A stretch of 13,626 nt of DNA, from contig JANOCR010000025.1 of NCBI GenBank assembly GCA_031412355.1, positions 1-13,626 of the forward strand, given 5' to 3'. The notes under the pieces were generated by a model. The model made no database searches. It was not told the origin of the DNA and saw nothing but the letters and a program-made list of their open reading frames with translations. Source of the DNA: JAENVT01 sp031412355 (GTDB lineage: Bacteria; Actinomycetota; Acidimicrobiia; Acidimicrobiales; Ilumatobacteraceae). Both the position numbers and the translations under genes were made by a program. Below are positions 1 to 7,311 of the stretch, in pieces (position 1 is the stretch's first letter; each line of letters starts with the position of its first letter).

Positions 1-58
1 CTACAGGACCGCCAACGAGGGAGTCCCGATTCGGGGTTCGCCACGCCAGACTGGCACC

Positions 59-253
59 ATGAACGACCCCGTTGCGGCAACTCTCACGGTCATCGCCGAA
101 CACGTAGAGCGGTATCGCCAACAGCTCGCCGAGGTCGGTCCACTCGGAATTCCGGCGGGCCGCGAGGATCTCCGCGCAGCGGTCGGTGAGGCCGAGCAGG
201 GATTGCGAAACGCCGAGCGCCTGTTGCGTCGAGCACTGAAGCTGATCGGCTGA
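59..253 (+). CDS. Small hypothetical protein, 64 aa
   Basis: I do not recognise a family. The product is mostly charged and helical: an alanine/leucine-rich first half (residues 1-27), a Gly/Pro break near residues 28-34, then an amphipathic Arg/Glu/Leu-rich helix to the end (EQGLRNAERLLRRALK). Codons have the GC-rich third position typical of neighbouring genes, which supports real coding. There is no clear Shine-Dalgarno before the ATG. The same frame stays open back to base 2, so the gene could instead be the 3' end of a longer one entering from the left edge. It has no signal peptide or membrane segment and is probably cytoplasmic. Function unknown. Confidence 0.5.
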   Translation: MNDPVAATLTVIAEHVERYRQQLAEVGPLGIPAGREDLRAAVGEAEQGLRNAERLLRRALKLIG

Positions 254-434
254 AACTAGCGAAAACATTGGGCGGAAAAGCGGCGAGGGCCCCGATGAAC
301 CGGGCCGGCGCGCTGCAAAGCCAGGCGGCGGATCCCAGCATCGCCCGCAAACCAGGTGGCGGGAACCTGGTTGGTATGGCCACTATACACCGATTCCGAC
401 CTGGCGCAAGCGGCCACACTGAGTGGTTTTGGGC
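254..434. other. Non-coding gap between two convergent genes, rich in hairpins
   Basis: No convincing gene is seen here; the open frames across it are shadows of nth. It contains a perfect 8-bp inverted repeat (AACCAGGT at 350-357 and ACCTGGTT at 365-372). A shorter one pairs GGCCC (288-292) with GGGCC (302-306). A weak plus-strand hairpin, CCAC/GTGG at 414-426, is followed by TTTT. A minus-strand promoter-like pair also lies here (see the ncRNA entry). Confidence 0.5.
270..376 (-). ncRNA. Possible small structured RNA, downstream of nth
   Basis: On the minus strand, TTGCGC (409-404) and TATAGT (387-382) are 16 nt apart, which fits a -35/-10 pair. A transcript from about 375-377 would open straight into a perfect 8-bp hairpin (372-350). 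It would end near a GGCCC/GGGCC hairpin (306-288) followed, 8 nt later, by TTTT (279-276). I could not match it to tmRNA, SRP RNA, RNase P RNA or 6C RNA. The -35 is poor and the end hairpin is not adjacent to the T run, so this is a candidate only. It could also be a structured nth 3' end. Confidence 0.2.
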
Positions 435-1097
435 CTACTTTCGTGACGCTCGGCGCGGCAGTCGCGACGACGGACAGACGTCTTCGAGCACACATTCCGC
501 GCATCGCGGGTTCTTGGCGTCGCACACCCGACGGCCGTGCAAGATCATCCGCAGGCTGAACGGACCCCACTCGGCCGGCGGCAGGTAGCTGTTCAGTTCG
601 AGTTCCAGTTTCACGGGATCGTCACGCGTGCTGAGCCCGAGTCGCTTAGAGAGCCGCAGCACATGTGTGTCAACAGGCAGCCCGGGCAGGCCGAAGGCGA
701 CGCTGCGCACGACGTTGCCCGTCTTGCGTCCGACGCCGGGAAGCGTGACCAGATCATCGAGCCCGGTCGGCACCTGGCCCTCGAAGCGTTCGACCAAGCC
801 CTGGGCCATGCCGAGCAGACTTCTGGTCTTGTTCTGGTAGAAGCCGGTCGAGCGAATGATGTCTTCGACGTCGGCCGGATTTGCGGCCGCGAGATCCGCA
901 GGGTTCGGGTAGCGCCCGAACAGCACGGGTGTCACCATGTTGACGCGCGCGTCGGTGCACTGGGCAGACAGAATCGTGGCCGCCAGCAACTCGAAGGGGT
1001 TGGTGTGGTCAAGTTCGCACACCGCTTCCGGGTACTCGTCGGCAAGCCGGCGGGCGACTTCGTTGGTCCGACCCTTTGGCGTGCGCGGCGTTGCCAT
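435..1097 (-). CDS. nth: Endonuclease III (DNA glycosylase/AP lyase)
   Basis: Base-excision repair enzyme that removes oxidised pyrimidines from DNA and cuts at the abasic site. The 220-aa product has every family hallmark. These are LSAQCTDARVN near residues 43-53, the helix-hairpin-helix LPGVGRKTGNVV (119-130) with the catalytic lysine K125, and the catalytic aspartate D143 in PVDTHVLR. The C-terminal [4Fe-4S] ligands are C192, C199, C202 and C208, with the classic C-X6-C-X2-C-X5-C spacing. The ATG at 1097 is chosen because it gives the normal family length; the frame is open upstream, but longer starts would run into mshD. It is divergent from mshD with only 37 bp between starts. Neither gene shows a good ribosome binding site, so leaderless transcripts are possible. 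Confidence 0.95.
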   Translation of the reverse strand: MATPRTPKGRTNEVARRLADEYPEAVCELDHTNPFELLAATILSAQCTDARVNMVTPVLFGRYPNPADLAAANPADVEDIIRSTGFYQNKTRSLLGMAQGLVERFEGQVPTGLDDLVTLPGVGRKTGNVVRSVAFGLPGLPVDTHVLRLSKRLGLSTRDDPVKLELELNSYLPPAEWGPFSLRMILHGRRVCDAKNPRCAECVLEDVCPSSRLPRRASRK

Positions 1098-1134
1098 CGC
1101 ATCGACACTATTCAATAGGCGAGCATTAACCTCG
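1098..1134. promoter_or_regulatory. Compact divergent promoter region of nth and mshD
   Basis: Only 37 bp separate the two start codons, so the promoters must overlap or lie inside the opposite gene. The stretch is AT-richer than its surroundings (TATTCAATA on plus, TATTGAATA on minus). No Shine-Dalgarno is seen on either side. No operator palindrome is evident. Confidence 0.3.
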
Positions 1135-2049
1135 ATGATCATGTGGCGAACCGAGATACGGCGCGAGCTCGACGAACACGATGTTGCCGGCATCGAACAG
1201 CTCTTGGCCGAAGCGGCGAACTACGACGGGTTTCGGGCGTTGTCGGACCATCTACGGCTCGAGCTCGTGCTTCGCGGCGGGCCGGGTTTCGGGGCCGTAC
1301 TGGCCTTCGGCGACTCCAACGATCTTGCCGGGTACGCACAGTTGGCCACAGGCAACAAGTCGACGACGATCGAACTGGTCGTGGCCGCAGGTCAGCGACC
1401 ACGCGCTGGCGAACTGACTCCCATACTGCTGCGCGCCGCCCTCGATATGGTGGCGGCCGATGGTGGAGGCCGTGTCCATTGGTGGGTCCACCGTCCGCAC
1501 GAGAGTGCCGACAGCATCGCCGCCGATGCAGGGCTGGTGCGCGGCCGGCGGCTGCTACAACTGCGCCGCGCCTTGCCGATCGGCGACACCACCACCACGG
1601 TGGCCACGCGTGCTTTCGAGGTGGGCCACGACGAAGCCGAGTGGCTGCGTGTCAACAACGCTGCGTTCCACGATCATCCCGAGCAAGGTGGATGGACGAT
1701 CGATACGTTGCAGCAACGCGAGGCCGAACCCTGGTTCGACCCGGCGGGATTCCGGCTCCACGAGCGCGACGGCGTGCTGGCCGCCTTCTGCTGGACGAAG
1801 GTTCATAGCGACACCACACCGCAGCTGGGCGAGATCTACGTCATCGCCGTCGATCCGCCCTTTCATGGCCTAGGGCTCGGCAAGGCACTGACGATCTCCG
1901 GGCTCGACTACCTCGCCATGCGGGGTCTCACCGTCGGCATGTTGCACGTCGACGCCGCCAACACCGCCGCACTCGCGCTGTACGAACGACTCGGCTTCTC
2001 GATCCATCACGCAGACCACGCCTACGTCGGCGACATCTCCAACGACTGA
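1135..2049 (+). CDS. mshD: Mycothiol synthase (MshD)
   Basis: Catalyses the last step of mycothiol synthesis, acetyl-CoA-dependent acetylation of Cys-GlcN-Ins; mycothiol is the main low-molecular-weight thiol of Actinomycetota. The 304-aa protein has the two tandem GNAT domains of the family. The N-terminal one spans about residues 1-150 and includes GGRVHWWVHRP. The C-terminal one (about 155-304) carries LRVNNAAFHDHPEQGGWT, almost identical to mycobacterial MshD. It also has GEIYVIAVDPPFHGLGLGKAL, the acetyl-CoA loop, and NTAALALYERLGF. A second in-frame ATG at 1141 would give 302 aa; I chose the first because it better matches the family's N-terminal length. It is followed 19 nt later by the M3 peptidase gene, probably in the same transcript. 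Confidence 0.93.
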   Translation: MIMWRTEIRRELDEHDVAGIEQLLAEAANYDGFRALSDHLRLELVLRGGPGFGAVLAFGDSNDLAGYAQLATGNKSTTIELVVAAGQRPRAGELTPILLRAALDMVAADGGGRVHWWVHRPHESADSIAADAGLVRGRRLLQLRRALPIGDTTTTVATRAFEVGHDEAEWLRVNNAAFHDHPEQGGWTIDTLQQREAEPWFDPAGFRLHERDGVLAAFCWTKVHSDTTPQLGEIYVIAVDPPFHGLGLGKALTISGLDYLAMRGLTVGMLHVDAANTAALALYERLGFSIHHADHAYVGDISND

Positions 2050-2068
2050 TCATGACCGGAGCACGACC

Positions 2069-3874
2069 ATGACCGACCCGACCGAAGCCCTGCCCCGCTG
2101 GAGCGTCGCCGATGTGCACGAATCGTTCGAGTCGCGATCGTTCGTCGACGCGCTCGAGCAGGTCGCCGCCGATTCGACGCGCCTCACCGCATTGTTCGAT
2201 CAACACGACATCCGTCAATGTCGCCCACGGCCCGTCACTGCCGCCGATGGCGAGGCCGCCGACGCCGTCATCCGAGGCCTCAACGACACCGAGTTGCGCA
2301 CGAACCTGGTGGGCGCGTACGTGTACGCGACGGTCAGCACCGACAGCTTCAACGAGACGGCACAGGGCCTGCTCAGCGAAATGGAGGTGTTCGAGTCGCA
2401 TCAGCGCCCCCTGCTGGGCCGCCTGGCCGAGTGGGTCAGTTCGCTCGGAGTCGACGCGCTGGCCGAAGTCAGTACCGAGGTCGCCGAACACCGCGGCCCG
2501 TTGACCTTCCTGGCCGCTCGCGCAGCGCATCAGATGGCCGAGGATCAGGAAGGGCTCTACGCCGAGCTCAGCACCACCGCGTCGAGCGCATGGGGTCGAT
2601 TGCACTCCGACATGACCTCACAACTCAGCGAGATCGTCGACCTTCCGACCGGCTCGCAATCTCTGCCGATGGCGGCCATTCGAGGCTTGGCGACCGACGC
2701 CGATCCCAATGTTCGCAAAGCTGCCCACGACGCCGAGATGCGTGCTTGGCCGACCGTCGCTGTTGCCTGCGCCGCGGCCATGAACGCGGTCAAAGGCGAG
2801 GCCAACATCATCAATGCGCGGCGTGGTTGGAGCAGCCCGATCGAAGCATCACTGTTCTCCAACAACGTCGGCCGGGCCACGTTCGACGCCATGCAGTCCG
2901 CAGTTGATGCATCGCTTCCCGACTTTCGCCGATGGATGCACGTCAAGTCTCGCTTGCACGGCCACTCGGGCGCGATGCCCTGGTACGACCTGTTCGCCCC
3001 ACTTCCATTCGCGCCGAATGCGATCTCGTGGTCGGACGGACTCGACATCGTTCGGGGAGCATTCGCGTCGTATAGCCCGCGTCTCGGTGGGCTGGTCGAC
3101 CGGGCGGTCGACGAGCAATGGATCGATGCGGGGCCACGCGAGGGCAAACGTGGCGGAGCGTTCTGCATGCCCTTCTCCGACGACCGCTCGCTGGTCTTCC
3201 TCAATTGGAACGGCAGTGTGGACTCTGCACAGGTCACGGCACACGAACTCGGTCACGCCTACCACAACACCCAACTGGCGCACCGCACCGCACTGCAGCG
3301 TCACATGCCCATGGCGCTGGCCGAAACTGCCAGCATCTTCTGCGAGACCCTGGTCGTCGAGGAGGGCTTGACCCACCTGACGGGACGCGACCGGCTGGCT
3401 CTGCTCGATGTCAACCTCCTTGGCGCAGTACAGACGGTCGTCGACATTCGCAGTAGGTGGATCTTCGAGACGGAGGTGTTCGCCCGCCGCCAACGCCGCA
3501 CGATCGGTGTGTCCGAGTTCAACGAGATGATGCTGTCGGCGCAGGCCGATGCTTACGGTGACGGGCTCGATCACTCGACGGCGCACCCGTACATGTGGGC
3601 CGTGAAGCCCCACTACTACTCGTCGCACTTCTACAACTGGCCGTACACGTACGGACTGCTGTTCGGGCTCGGGCTGTTCGCCAAGTACCGCGATGATCCG
3701 CAGCGCTTTCAACTGTCGTACGACGACGTGTTGTCGCGCGCCGGGATGAGCACCGCCGAAGAGCTCGGCGCAGTGTTCGGCTTCGATGTGTCCGACGAGG
3801 CGTTCTGGACGGCCAGCCTCGATGTGTTGCGCGGCCACATCGATCAGTACATCGCGTTGGCGACGGCAGTGTGA
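2069..3874 (+). CDS. M3-family oligoendopeptidase (PepF-like metallopeptidase)
   Basis: A zinc peptidase that cleaves short peptides in the cytoplasm; no signal peptide is seen. The 601-aa length fits the oligoendopeptidase F branch of family M3. The zinc site is AHELGHAYHN with HELGH at residues 392-396, and the third ligand is the glutamate E419 in AETASIFCE, 23 residues after the second His. The C-terminal part contains the family's His/Tyr-rich substrate-binding stretch (PHYYSSHFYNWPYTYG). The ATG is preceded by GGAG at 2058-2061, seven bases upstream, a good ribosome binding site. Its TGA overlaps the GTG start of rlmN by 4 nt, so the two are probably translationally coupled. The exact substrate cannot be read from the sequence. 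Confidence 0.92.
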   Translation: MTDPTEALPRWSVADVHESFESRSFVDALEQVAADSTRLTALFDQHDIRQCRPRPVTAADGEAADAVIRGLNDTELRTNLVGAYVYATVSTDSFNETAQGLLSEMEVFESHQRPLLGRLAEWVSSLGVDALAEVSTEVAEHRGPLTFLAARAAHQMAEDQEGLYAELSTTASSAWGRLHSDMTSQLSEIVDLPTGSQSLPMAAIRGLATDADPNVRKAAHDAEMRAWPTVAVACAAAMNAVKGEANIINARRGWSSPIEASLFSNNVGRATFDAMQSAVDASLPDFRRWMHVKSRLHGHSGAMPWYDLFAPLPFAPNAISWSDGLDIVRGAFASYSPRLGGLVDRAVDEQWIDAGPREGKRGGAFCMPFSDDRSLVFLNWNGSVDSAQVTAHELGHAYHNTQLAHRTALQRHMPMALAETASIFCETLVVEEGLTHLTGRDRLALLDVNLLGAVQTVVDIRSRWIFETEVFARRQRRTIGVSEFNEMMLSAQADAYGDGLDHSTAHPYMWAVKPHYYSSHFYNWPYTYGLLFGLGLFAKYRDDPQRFQLSYDDVLSRAGMSTAEELGAVFGFDVSDEAFWTASLDVLRGHIDQYIALATAV

Positions 3875-4935
3875 CGACGTCGCTGTATCAACCGAGCCGT
3901 GCCGAGCTGGCCGAGCTGTTGGATGGCGAGCCGCGCTACCGCGTCGACCAGATCTGGCAAGGCCTGTATCAAAACCTTTCGACGCCGGCCGAGATGACGA
4001 ACCTGCCAAAGGCGCTGCGAGCCACGCTGACCGAGCGACTGGTTCCCGCGCTGAATGTGGAGGTTCGCCGCGTCAGTGACGGAGGCGACACGGTCAAGTA
4101 TCTGTGGGAGCTGCACGACGGCAAGCGCATCGAGACCGTGCTGATGCTGTATCCCGATCGGGTCACGGTGTGCGTCAGCAGCCAGGTCGGATGTGCGATG
4201 GGGTGCGGGTTCTGCGCCACCGGGCAAGCCGGGTTCGCCAGGCACCTCACCGTCGGCGAGATCGTTGAACAGGTCGCAGTCGCGGCACGCGAGGCGCGGT
4301 CGATGGAGCGCAGGCTCGGCAATGTCGTGTTCATGGGCATGGGCGAGCCGCTGGCCAATGAAGGGGTCGTCTGGGAATCGGTCGAGCGCTTGCACGGCGA
4401 TCTCGGATTGTCCGCGCGCAAGCTGACCATCTCGACGGTCGGGCTGGTGCCCGGCATCCGCCGCCTCACCGATCGGCCGCTGCCCGTCAACCTTGCCGTG
4501 TCGTTGCACGCCGCCAACGACGCCCTGCGCGACGAGTTGGTGCCGATCAACAAGCGCTACCCGATCGACGACCTGATGGGTGCGTGCGCCGACTACCTGG
4601 CTGTCAAGGGGCGGCGACTGAGTTTCGAATGGGCCATGATCGACGGCGTCAACGACCGCATCAGCGACGCCACCGAACTCGCCAAGTTGTGCCGTCGATT
4701 CCGATTGCCCGCGCACGTCAACCTGATTCCTCTGAATCCGACGCCCGGCTATCCGACGGTCGGCTCGCCGTTGAAGCGAGTGCACGAGTTTCGAGACACG
4801 TTGGAATCGCTGGGTGTCAACGCCACCGTGCGCCGCAACCGCGGCACCGACATCGACGCCGCGTGCGGACAACTGGCCGCCGGGCAGCCGGTCACGCTCA
4901 CACCGTCACGGCCCGCGCAGACCCAGCGTTTGTGA
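3871..4935 (+). CDS. rlmN: Dual-specificity 23S rRNA/tRNA adenine-C2 methyltransferase (RlmN)
   Basis: Radical SAM enzyme that methylates C2 of an adenosine in 23S rRNA (A2503 in E. coli numbering) and A37 of some tRNAs. The 354-aa protein has the cluster motif at C108, C112 and C115 (VGCAMGCGFC). Also present are the conserved C101 in VCVSSQ, FMGMGEPLAN (154-163), and NLAVSLHAAND. The methyl-carrying cysteine is C332 in RGTDIDAACGQL. It contains every residue needed for the known mechanism. The GTG start lies within the stop of the M3 peptidase gene (GTGA overlap). A GC-rich hairpin follows 6 nt after the stop. RlmN and the resistance enzyme Cfr are related; the family-typical length and the RNRGTDIDAACGQL tail favour RlmN. 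Confidence 0.96.
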   Translation: MTTSLYQPSRAELAELLDGEPRYRVDQIWQGLYQNLSTPAEMTNLPKALRATLTERLVPALNVEVRRVSDGGDTVKYLWELHDGKRIETVLMLYPDRVTVCVSSQVGCAMGCGFCATGQAGFARHLTVGEIVEQVAVAAREARSMERRLGNVVFMGMGEPLANEGVVWESVERLHGDLGLSARKLTISTVGLVPGIRRLTDRPLPVNLAVSLHAANDALRDELVPINKRYPIDDLMGACADYLAVKGRRLSFEWAMIDGVNDRISDATELAKLCRRFRLPAHVNLIPLNPTPGYPTVGSPLKRVHEFRDTLESLGVNATVRRNRGTDIDAACGQLAAGQPVTLTPSRPAQTQRL

Positions 4936-4941
4936 GCTGCG

Positions 4942-4956
4942 GCCCCGCCCAGGGGC
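4942..4956. terminator. GC hairpin between convergent genes
   Basis: GCCCC (stem starting with G4942/C4943) and GGGGC (4952-4956) form a 5-bp stem with a 5-nt loop, just after the rlmN stop and just beyond the minus-strand small-gene stop at 4965. There is no T tract on either strand. It sits where a shared terminator would be expected, but the call is weak. Confidence 0.35.
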
Positions 4957-4964
4957 GCCAGTCA

Positions 4965-5098
4965 TCAGACGCCGTACTTGGGGTTTGCAACCGCCAACTT
5001 GTCGCGAACCGATTGCCACACCAGCGCGCCCTCGTCAGGCCCGTGACCGAAGCCACCTCGAGGACGGCGGCCGGCCGGTGCGCGAAATCATCGGCCAT
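4965..5098 (-). pseudogene. Possible small gene split by a one-base frameshift, downstream of the M23 peptidase
   Basis: The ATG at 5098 overlaps the M23 stop by one base (TGATG) and opens with MADDFAHRPAAVLEVASV, using GC-rich third positions. That frame then turns into arginine/tryptophan-rich nonsense. In the -1 frame, the stretch ending at the TGA at 4967-4965 reads PDEGALVWQSVRDKLAV and then ANPKYGV, again with coding-like codons. From ATG to TGA is 134 nt, one base short of 45 codons. A protein of about 44 aa is therefore restored by one inserted base or a -1 shift near 5040-5060. I see no classic slippery heptamer, so a natural or sequencing indel is more likely than programmed frameshifting. 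No family is recognised. Confidence 0.35.
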
Positions 5099-6342
5099 CA
5101 GCCGAGCGATGGGCAGTGGGCAGCGACCGTTTGGAATGGATTGACGGCCGGACCACCGCCCGGATGGATCTCGAAGTGCAGGTGAGGGATGCTGAACTTG
5201 GCATTGCCTGTGTCGCCGATGAACCCGATGGGGGTGCCGGCTGTCACCGAGCCGAGCTGGCCGTAGCTGTCGAAGTGGCCGTAGTAGTACTTGTGACCGT
5301 CGACGCCGGTCAACCACACGGTCAGCCCGCCAAGCACGTTGCTTCTCGACTCAGCGATACCGTCGACGACGGCAAGAACCGGGACGCCTCGCTGACCGAT
5401 CATGTCGACACCTTGGTGGCGACGACCGCCGCTACGCGGTGCTCCCCAGGTATTGGCGAACGGAGCGGGGGCACTACCTGTGGGGCAGACCCAGCCAGGG
5501 CCGGCGTAGTCGTTGCCGGCACCGCCGGGGAAGCTGCCGCTACCGCCACCGCCCGTTTGACCGCCACCGGCATTCGGAAGCGACGGCCGTGTCGCCGCAC
5601 CCGACGGGGTGGCAGCGTCGTCGGAATCTCTTCCACCGTCGGCCCCAGCCGAATCGGAATCGTCGGCCGGCGAATCCTGCGGGGATGGAAGCGTGGGCGC
5701 TGGTGCGCTGAGCCGGGTCTTGCGATCGGCCTCACGTTTGCGGCGCGCCTGCTCGGCGACGAGGGCCGTGCGGACAGCCTCGTCATCGAGGCGATCGGCT
5801 TCGACGTCTTTCAGACGCTGCACCTCGGCCGAGGCGGCGTCTCTGAGCGCGGCGAGATTGGCGCGTTCCTTCTCGGCCTGATCCTTCTTGTCGACCAACT
5901 GCTGCCGCTTGTCGGTGAGGTCGGCGTTGAGCGCATCGAAGCGGTCGAAGTCGTTGGCCGACGAGTCGTAGATCACTTCCATGAGGGCGTCGATCTTGAT
6001 CGAGTCCCCGGGCGACTGAAAGCCGGTCAGCAACGGCACGCCCGTGCTTCCTGACCTGGTGTAACGACCGATGGCGACGTTCTCGACCGCCAGTTGCAGT
6101 GCCTTCACGTCGCCTTCGAGCGCGGAGATCTCGGACTTCAACTGGTTCTCCTGCAGCGCAAGTTCGTCGATCCGCGACTCGGATGCGAAGTACGCATCGG
6201 CTGCAGCGTTGGCCCGTTCGCGAGCATCGGCAATTTCCCGGGCAGCCTGCTCGGCTTCGGTTTCTGCGGCGCGCCCGACCGTGCCCACCGATAGCGGCGC
6301 GAAAAAGCACATTGCCGACACAACCACCAGTAACCGACGCAT
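5098..6342 (-). CDS. Secreted coiled-coil M23 (LytM-type) peptidoglycan peptidase
   Basis: Predicted cell-wall endopeptidase or activator of the EnvC/PcsB-like type, acting outside the membrane. Residues 1-25 form a signal peptide (MRRLLVVVSAMCFFAP, then small residues and AA near 25-26). Two long charged helices, about 27-95 and 130-212, look like coiled coil. A disordered Pro/Ser/Asp and then Gly-rich linker runs from about 212 to 280. The LytM domain spans about 285-405: H309 and D313 in RHQGVDM, GHFDSYG, and HLH at 387-389 in IPHLHFEIH complete the zinc site, so it should be active. The ATG at 6342 is chosen because it gives an immediate signal peptide; the frame is open upstream but would run through the ABC gene. 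It is divergent from that gene, 78 bp away. Confidence 0.9.
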   Translation of the reverse strand: MRRLLVVVSAMCFFAPLSVGTVGRAAETEAEQAAREIADARERANAAADAYFASESRIDELALQENQLKSEISALEGDVKALQLAVENVAIGRYTRSGSTGVPLLTGFQSPGDSIKIDALMEVIYDSSANDFDRFDALNADLTDKRQQLVDKKDQAEKERANLAALRDAASAEVQRLKDVEADRLDDEAVRTALVAEQARRKREADRKTRLSAPAPTLPSPQDSPADDSDSAGADGGRDSDDAATPSGAATRPSLPNAGGGQTGGGGSGSFPGGAGNDYAGPGWVCPTGSAPAPFANTWGAPRSGGRRHQGVDMIGQRGVPVLAVVDGIAESRSNVLGGLTVWLTGVDGHKYYYGHFDSYGQLGSVTAGTPIGFIGDTGNAKFSIPHLHFEIHPGGGPAVNPFQTVAAHCPSLG

Positions 6343-6420
6343 CCCGCATGGGAGGGTACCAGTGGTTTGGGCATTCCAACCGGCACCTCTTACTCTGCGT
6401 GGCGATATCGTCACATCTCG
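6343..6420. promoter_or_regulatory. Divergent promoter region of the M23 peptidase and ABC ATPase genes
   Basis: On the plus strand TTGGGC (6367-6372) and TACTCT (6391-6396) are 18 nt apart, a reasonable -35/-10 pair ending 24 nt before the ABC start at 6421. On the minus strand TTGGAA (6379-6374) and TACCCT (6358-6353) are 15 nt apart and end 10 nt before the M23 start, so that message may have almost no leader. No strong ribosome binding site precedes either start. Confidence 0.3.
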
Positions 6421-7311
6421 ATGTCTGAAGAAGCTCGGTCTGGCGAAGCCCTGTCCGATGAAGCACGGTCCGAAGAAGCACCGTCTGAAGAAGCACGGCC
6501 TGACATCCTGCGTTTCGCCGATGTCAGCTTCGTCCGCGACGGCCGCACGATCCTGGCCCCGCTCAACTGGAAGGTGATGCCGGGACAGCGGTGGGTGGTG
6601 CTGGGCGCCAACGGCTCGGGCAAGACCACGCTCTTGAAGATCGCAGCGATGTACGAGCATCCGTCGACCGGCGACGTCAGGGTTCTCGGCGAGCGCCTGG
6701 GACGAACCGACGTGCGAGTGCTGCGGCGCCGCATCGGCTACATGTCGCCGTCGTTGGCCGTACAGCTCCGCACCGAGCTTCGATGCCTCGACGTCGTGAT
6801 GACCGCGAAGTATGCGGCCCTCGAGCCTTGGTGGCACCGCTACGACGAGGCCGACGAGGCACGCGCCCGATCGTGCCTCACCCGCATGGGCGTCGCCTGG
6901 CTTGCCGACCGACCGCTGGGAACGACCTCGTCGGGCGAGCAGCAGCGTGTGCTGCTGGCCCGCACGCTGATGAACGACCCGGCCGTCCTGCTGCTCGACG
7001 AACCGAGCGCACGACTGGACCTGGCGGGCCGCGAGCAACTCGTGCAGGCGCTCGCCGAGTTGACGACCGATCCGGTCGCGCCGCCGCTGATCCTGGTGAC
7101 CCACCACCTCGACGAGATCCCGCCGGGAATGACGCACGTGCTGATGCTGCGCGACGGCAAGGCCGTGGTCATGGGGCCGATCAACCGGACGTTGACCTCG
7201 GCCAAACTCAGTGAGTGCTTCGGGATGCCGTTGACACTGGAGCGGCGCGACGACGGTCGATTCAGTGCCTGGTCGCCACGAGCTGGAGTAGCCGTTCCCG
7301 ACCCGATGTGA
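6421..7311 (+). CDS. Orphan ABC transporter ATP-binding protein (ModF/YlmA-like), with N-terminal pentapeptide repeat
   Basis: The 296-aa protein is a single nucleotide-binding domain. It has Walker A GANGSGKTT (62-70), the signature TSSGEQQRV (169-177), Walker B AVLLLDEP (188-195), a D-loop SARLD and the H-loop H228 in LVTHH. The SSGEQ signature and IGYMSPSL at the Q-loop region resemble the ModF/COG1119 group of ATPases, whose partners are poorly known. No permease gene is adjacent. The first 26 residues are unusual: five copies of a Ser-x-Glu-Ala-x unit, absent from normal ABC proteins, which start at about residue 29 (ILRFADVSF). An upstream in-frame TTG at 6367 is possible, but it overlaps the promoter-like sequence. 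The 3' end overlaps the convergent SRPBCC gene by 50 bp. Confidence 0.88.
   Translation: MSEEARSGEALSDEARSEEAPSEEARPDILRFADVSFVRDGRTILAPLNWKVMPGQRWVVLGANGSGKTTLLKIAAMYEHPSTGDVRVLGERLGRTDVRVLRRRIGYMSPSLAVQLRTELRCLDVVMTAKYAALEPWWHRYDEADEARARSCLTRMGVAWLADRPLGTTSSGEQQRVLLARTLMNDPAVLLLDEPSARLDLAGREQLVQALAELTTDPVAPPLILVTHHLDEIPPGMTHVLMLRDGKAVVMGPINRTLTSAKLSECFGMPLTLERRDDGRFSAWSPRAGVAVPDPM
6424..6498 (+). repeat. Five in-frame 15-bp tandem repeats (Ser-x-Glu-Ala-x)
   Basis: Units start at 6424, 6439, 6454, 6469 and 6484. They encode SEEAR, SGEAL, SDEAR, SEEAP and SEEAR. The best-conserved unit is TCTGAAGAAGCACGG. Units differ by a few bases each, so the array is not a recent exact duplication. It lies right after the start codon and adds an acidic, Ser/Glu/Ala-rich tail to the ATPase. 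Confidence 0.9.

Noticed and set aside
254..380. Possible c-di-GMP-I riboswitch: GCAAAGCC and GCAAACC motifs in the gap
   Set aside because: The two motifs come in the opposite order to the known riboswitch, the first P1 strand is missing, and no plus-strand gene follows.
937..1134. Longer N-terminus for mshD starting at 937
   Set aside because: It would overlap nth almost entirely; the family length begins at about 1135-1141.
3844..4872. 342-aa minus-strand open frame
   Set aside because: It is antisense to rlmN, whose catalytic residues are all conserved, and its His/Gln/Arg-rich product looks like antisense translation.
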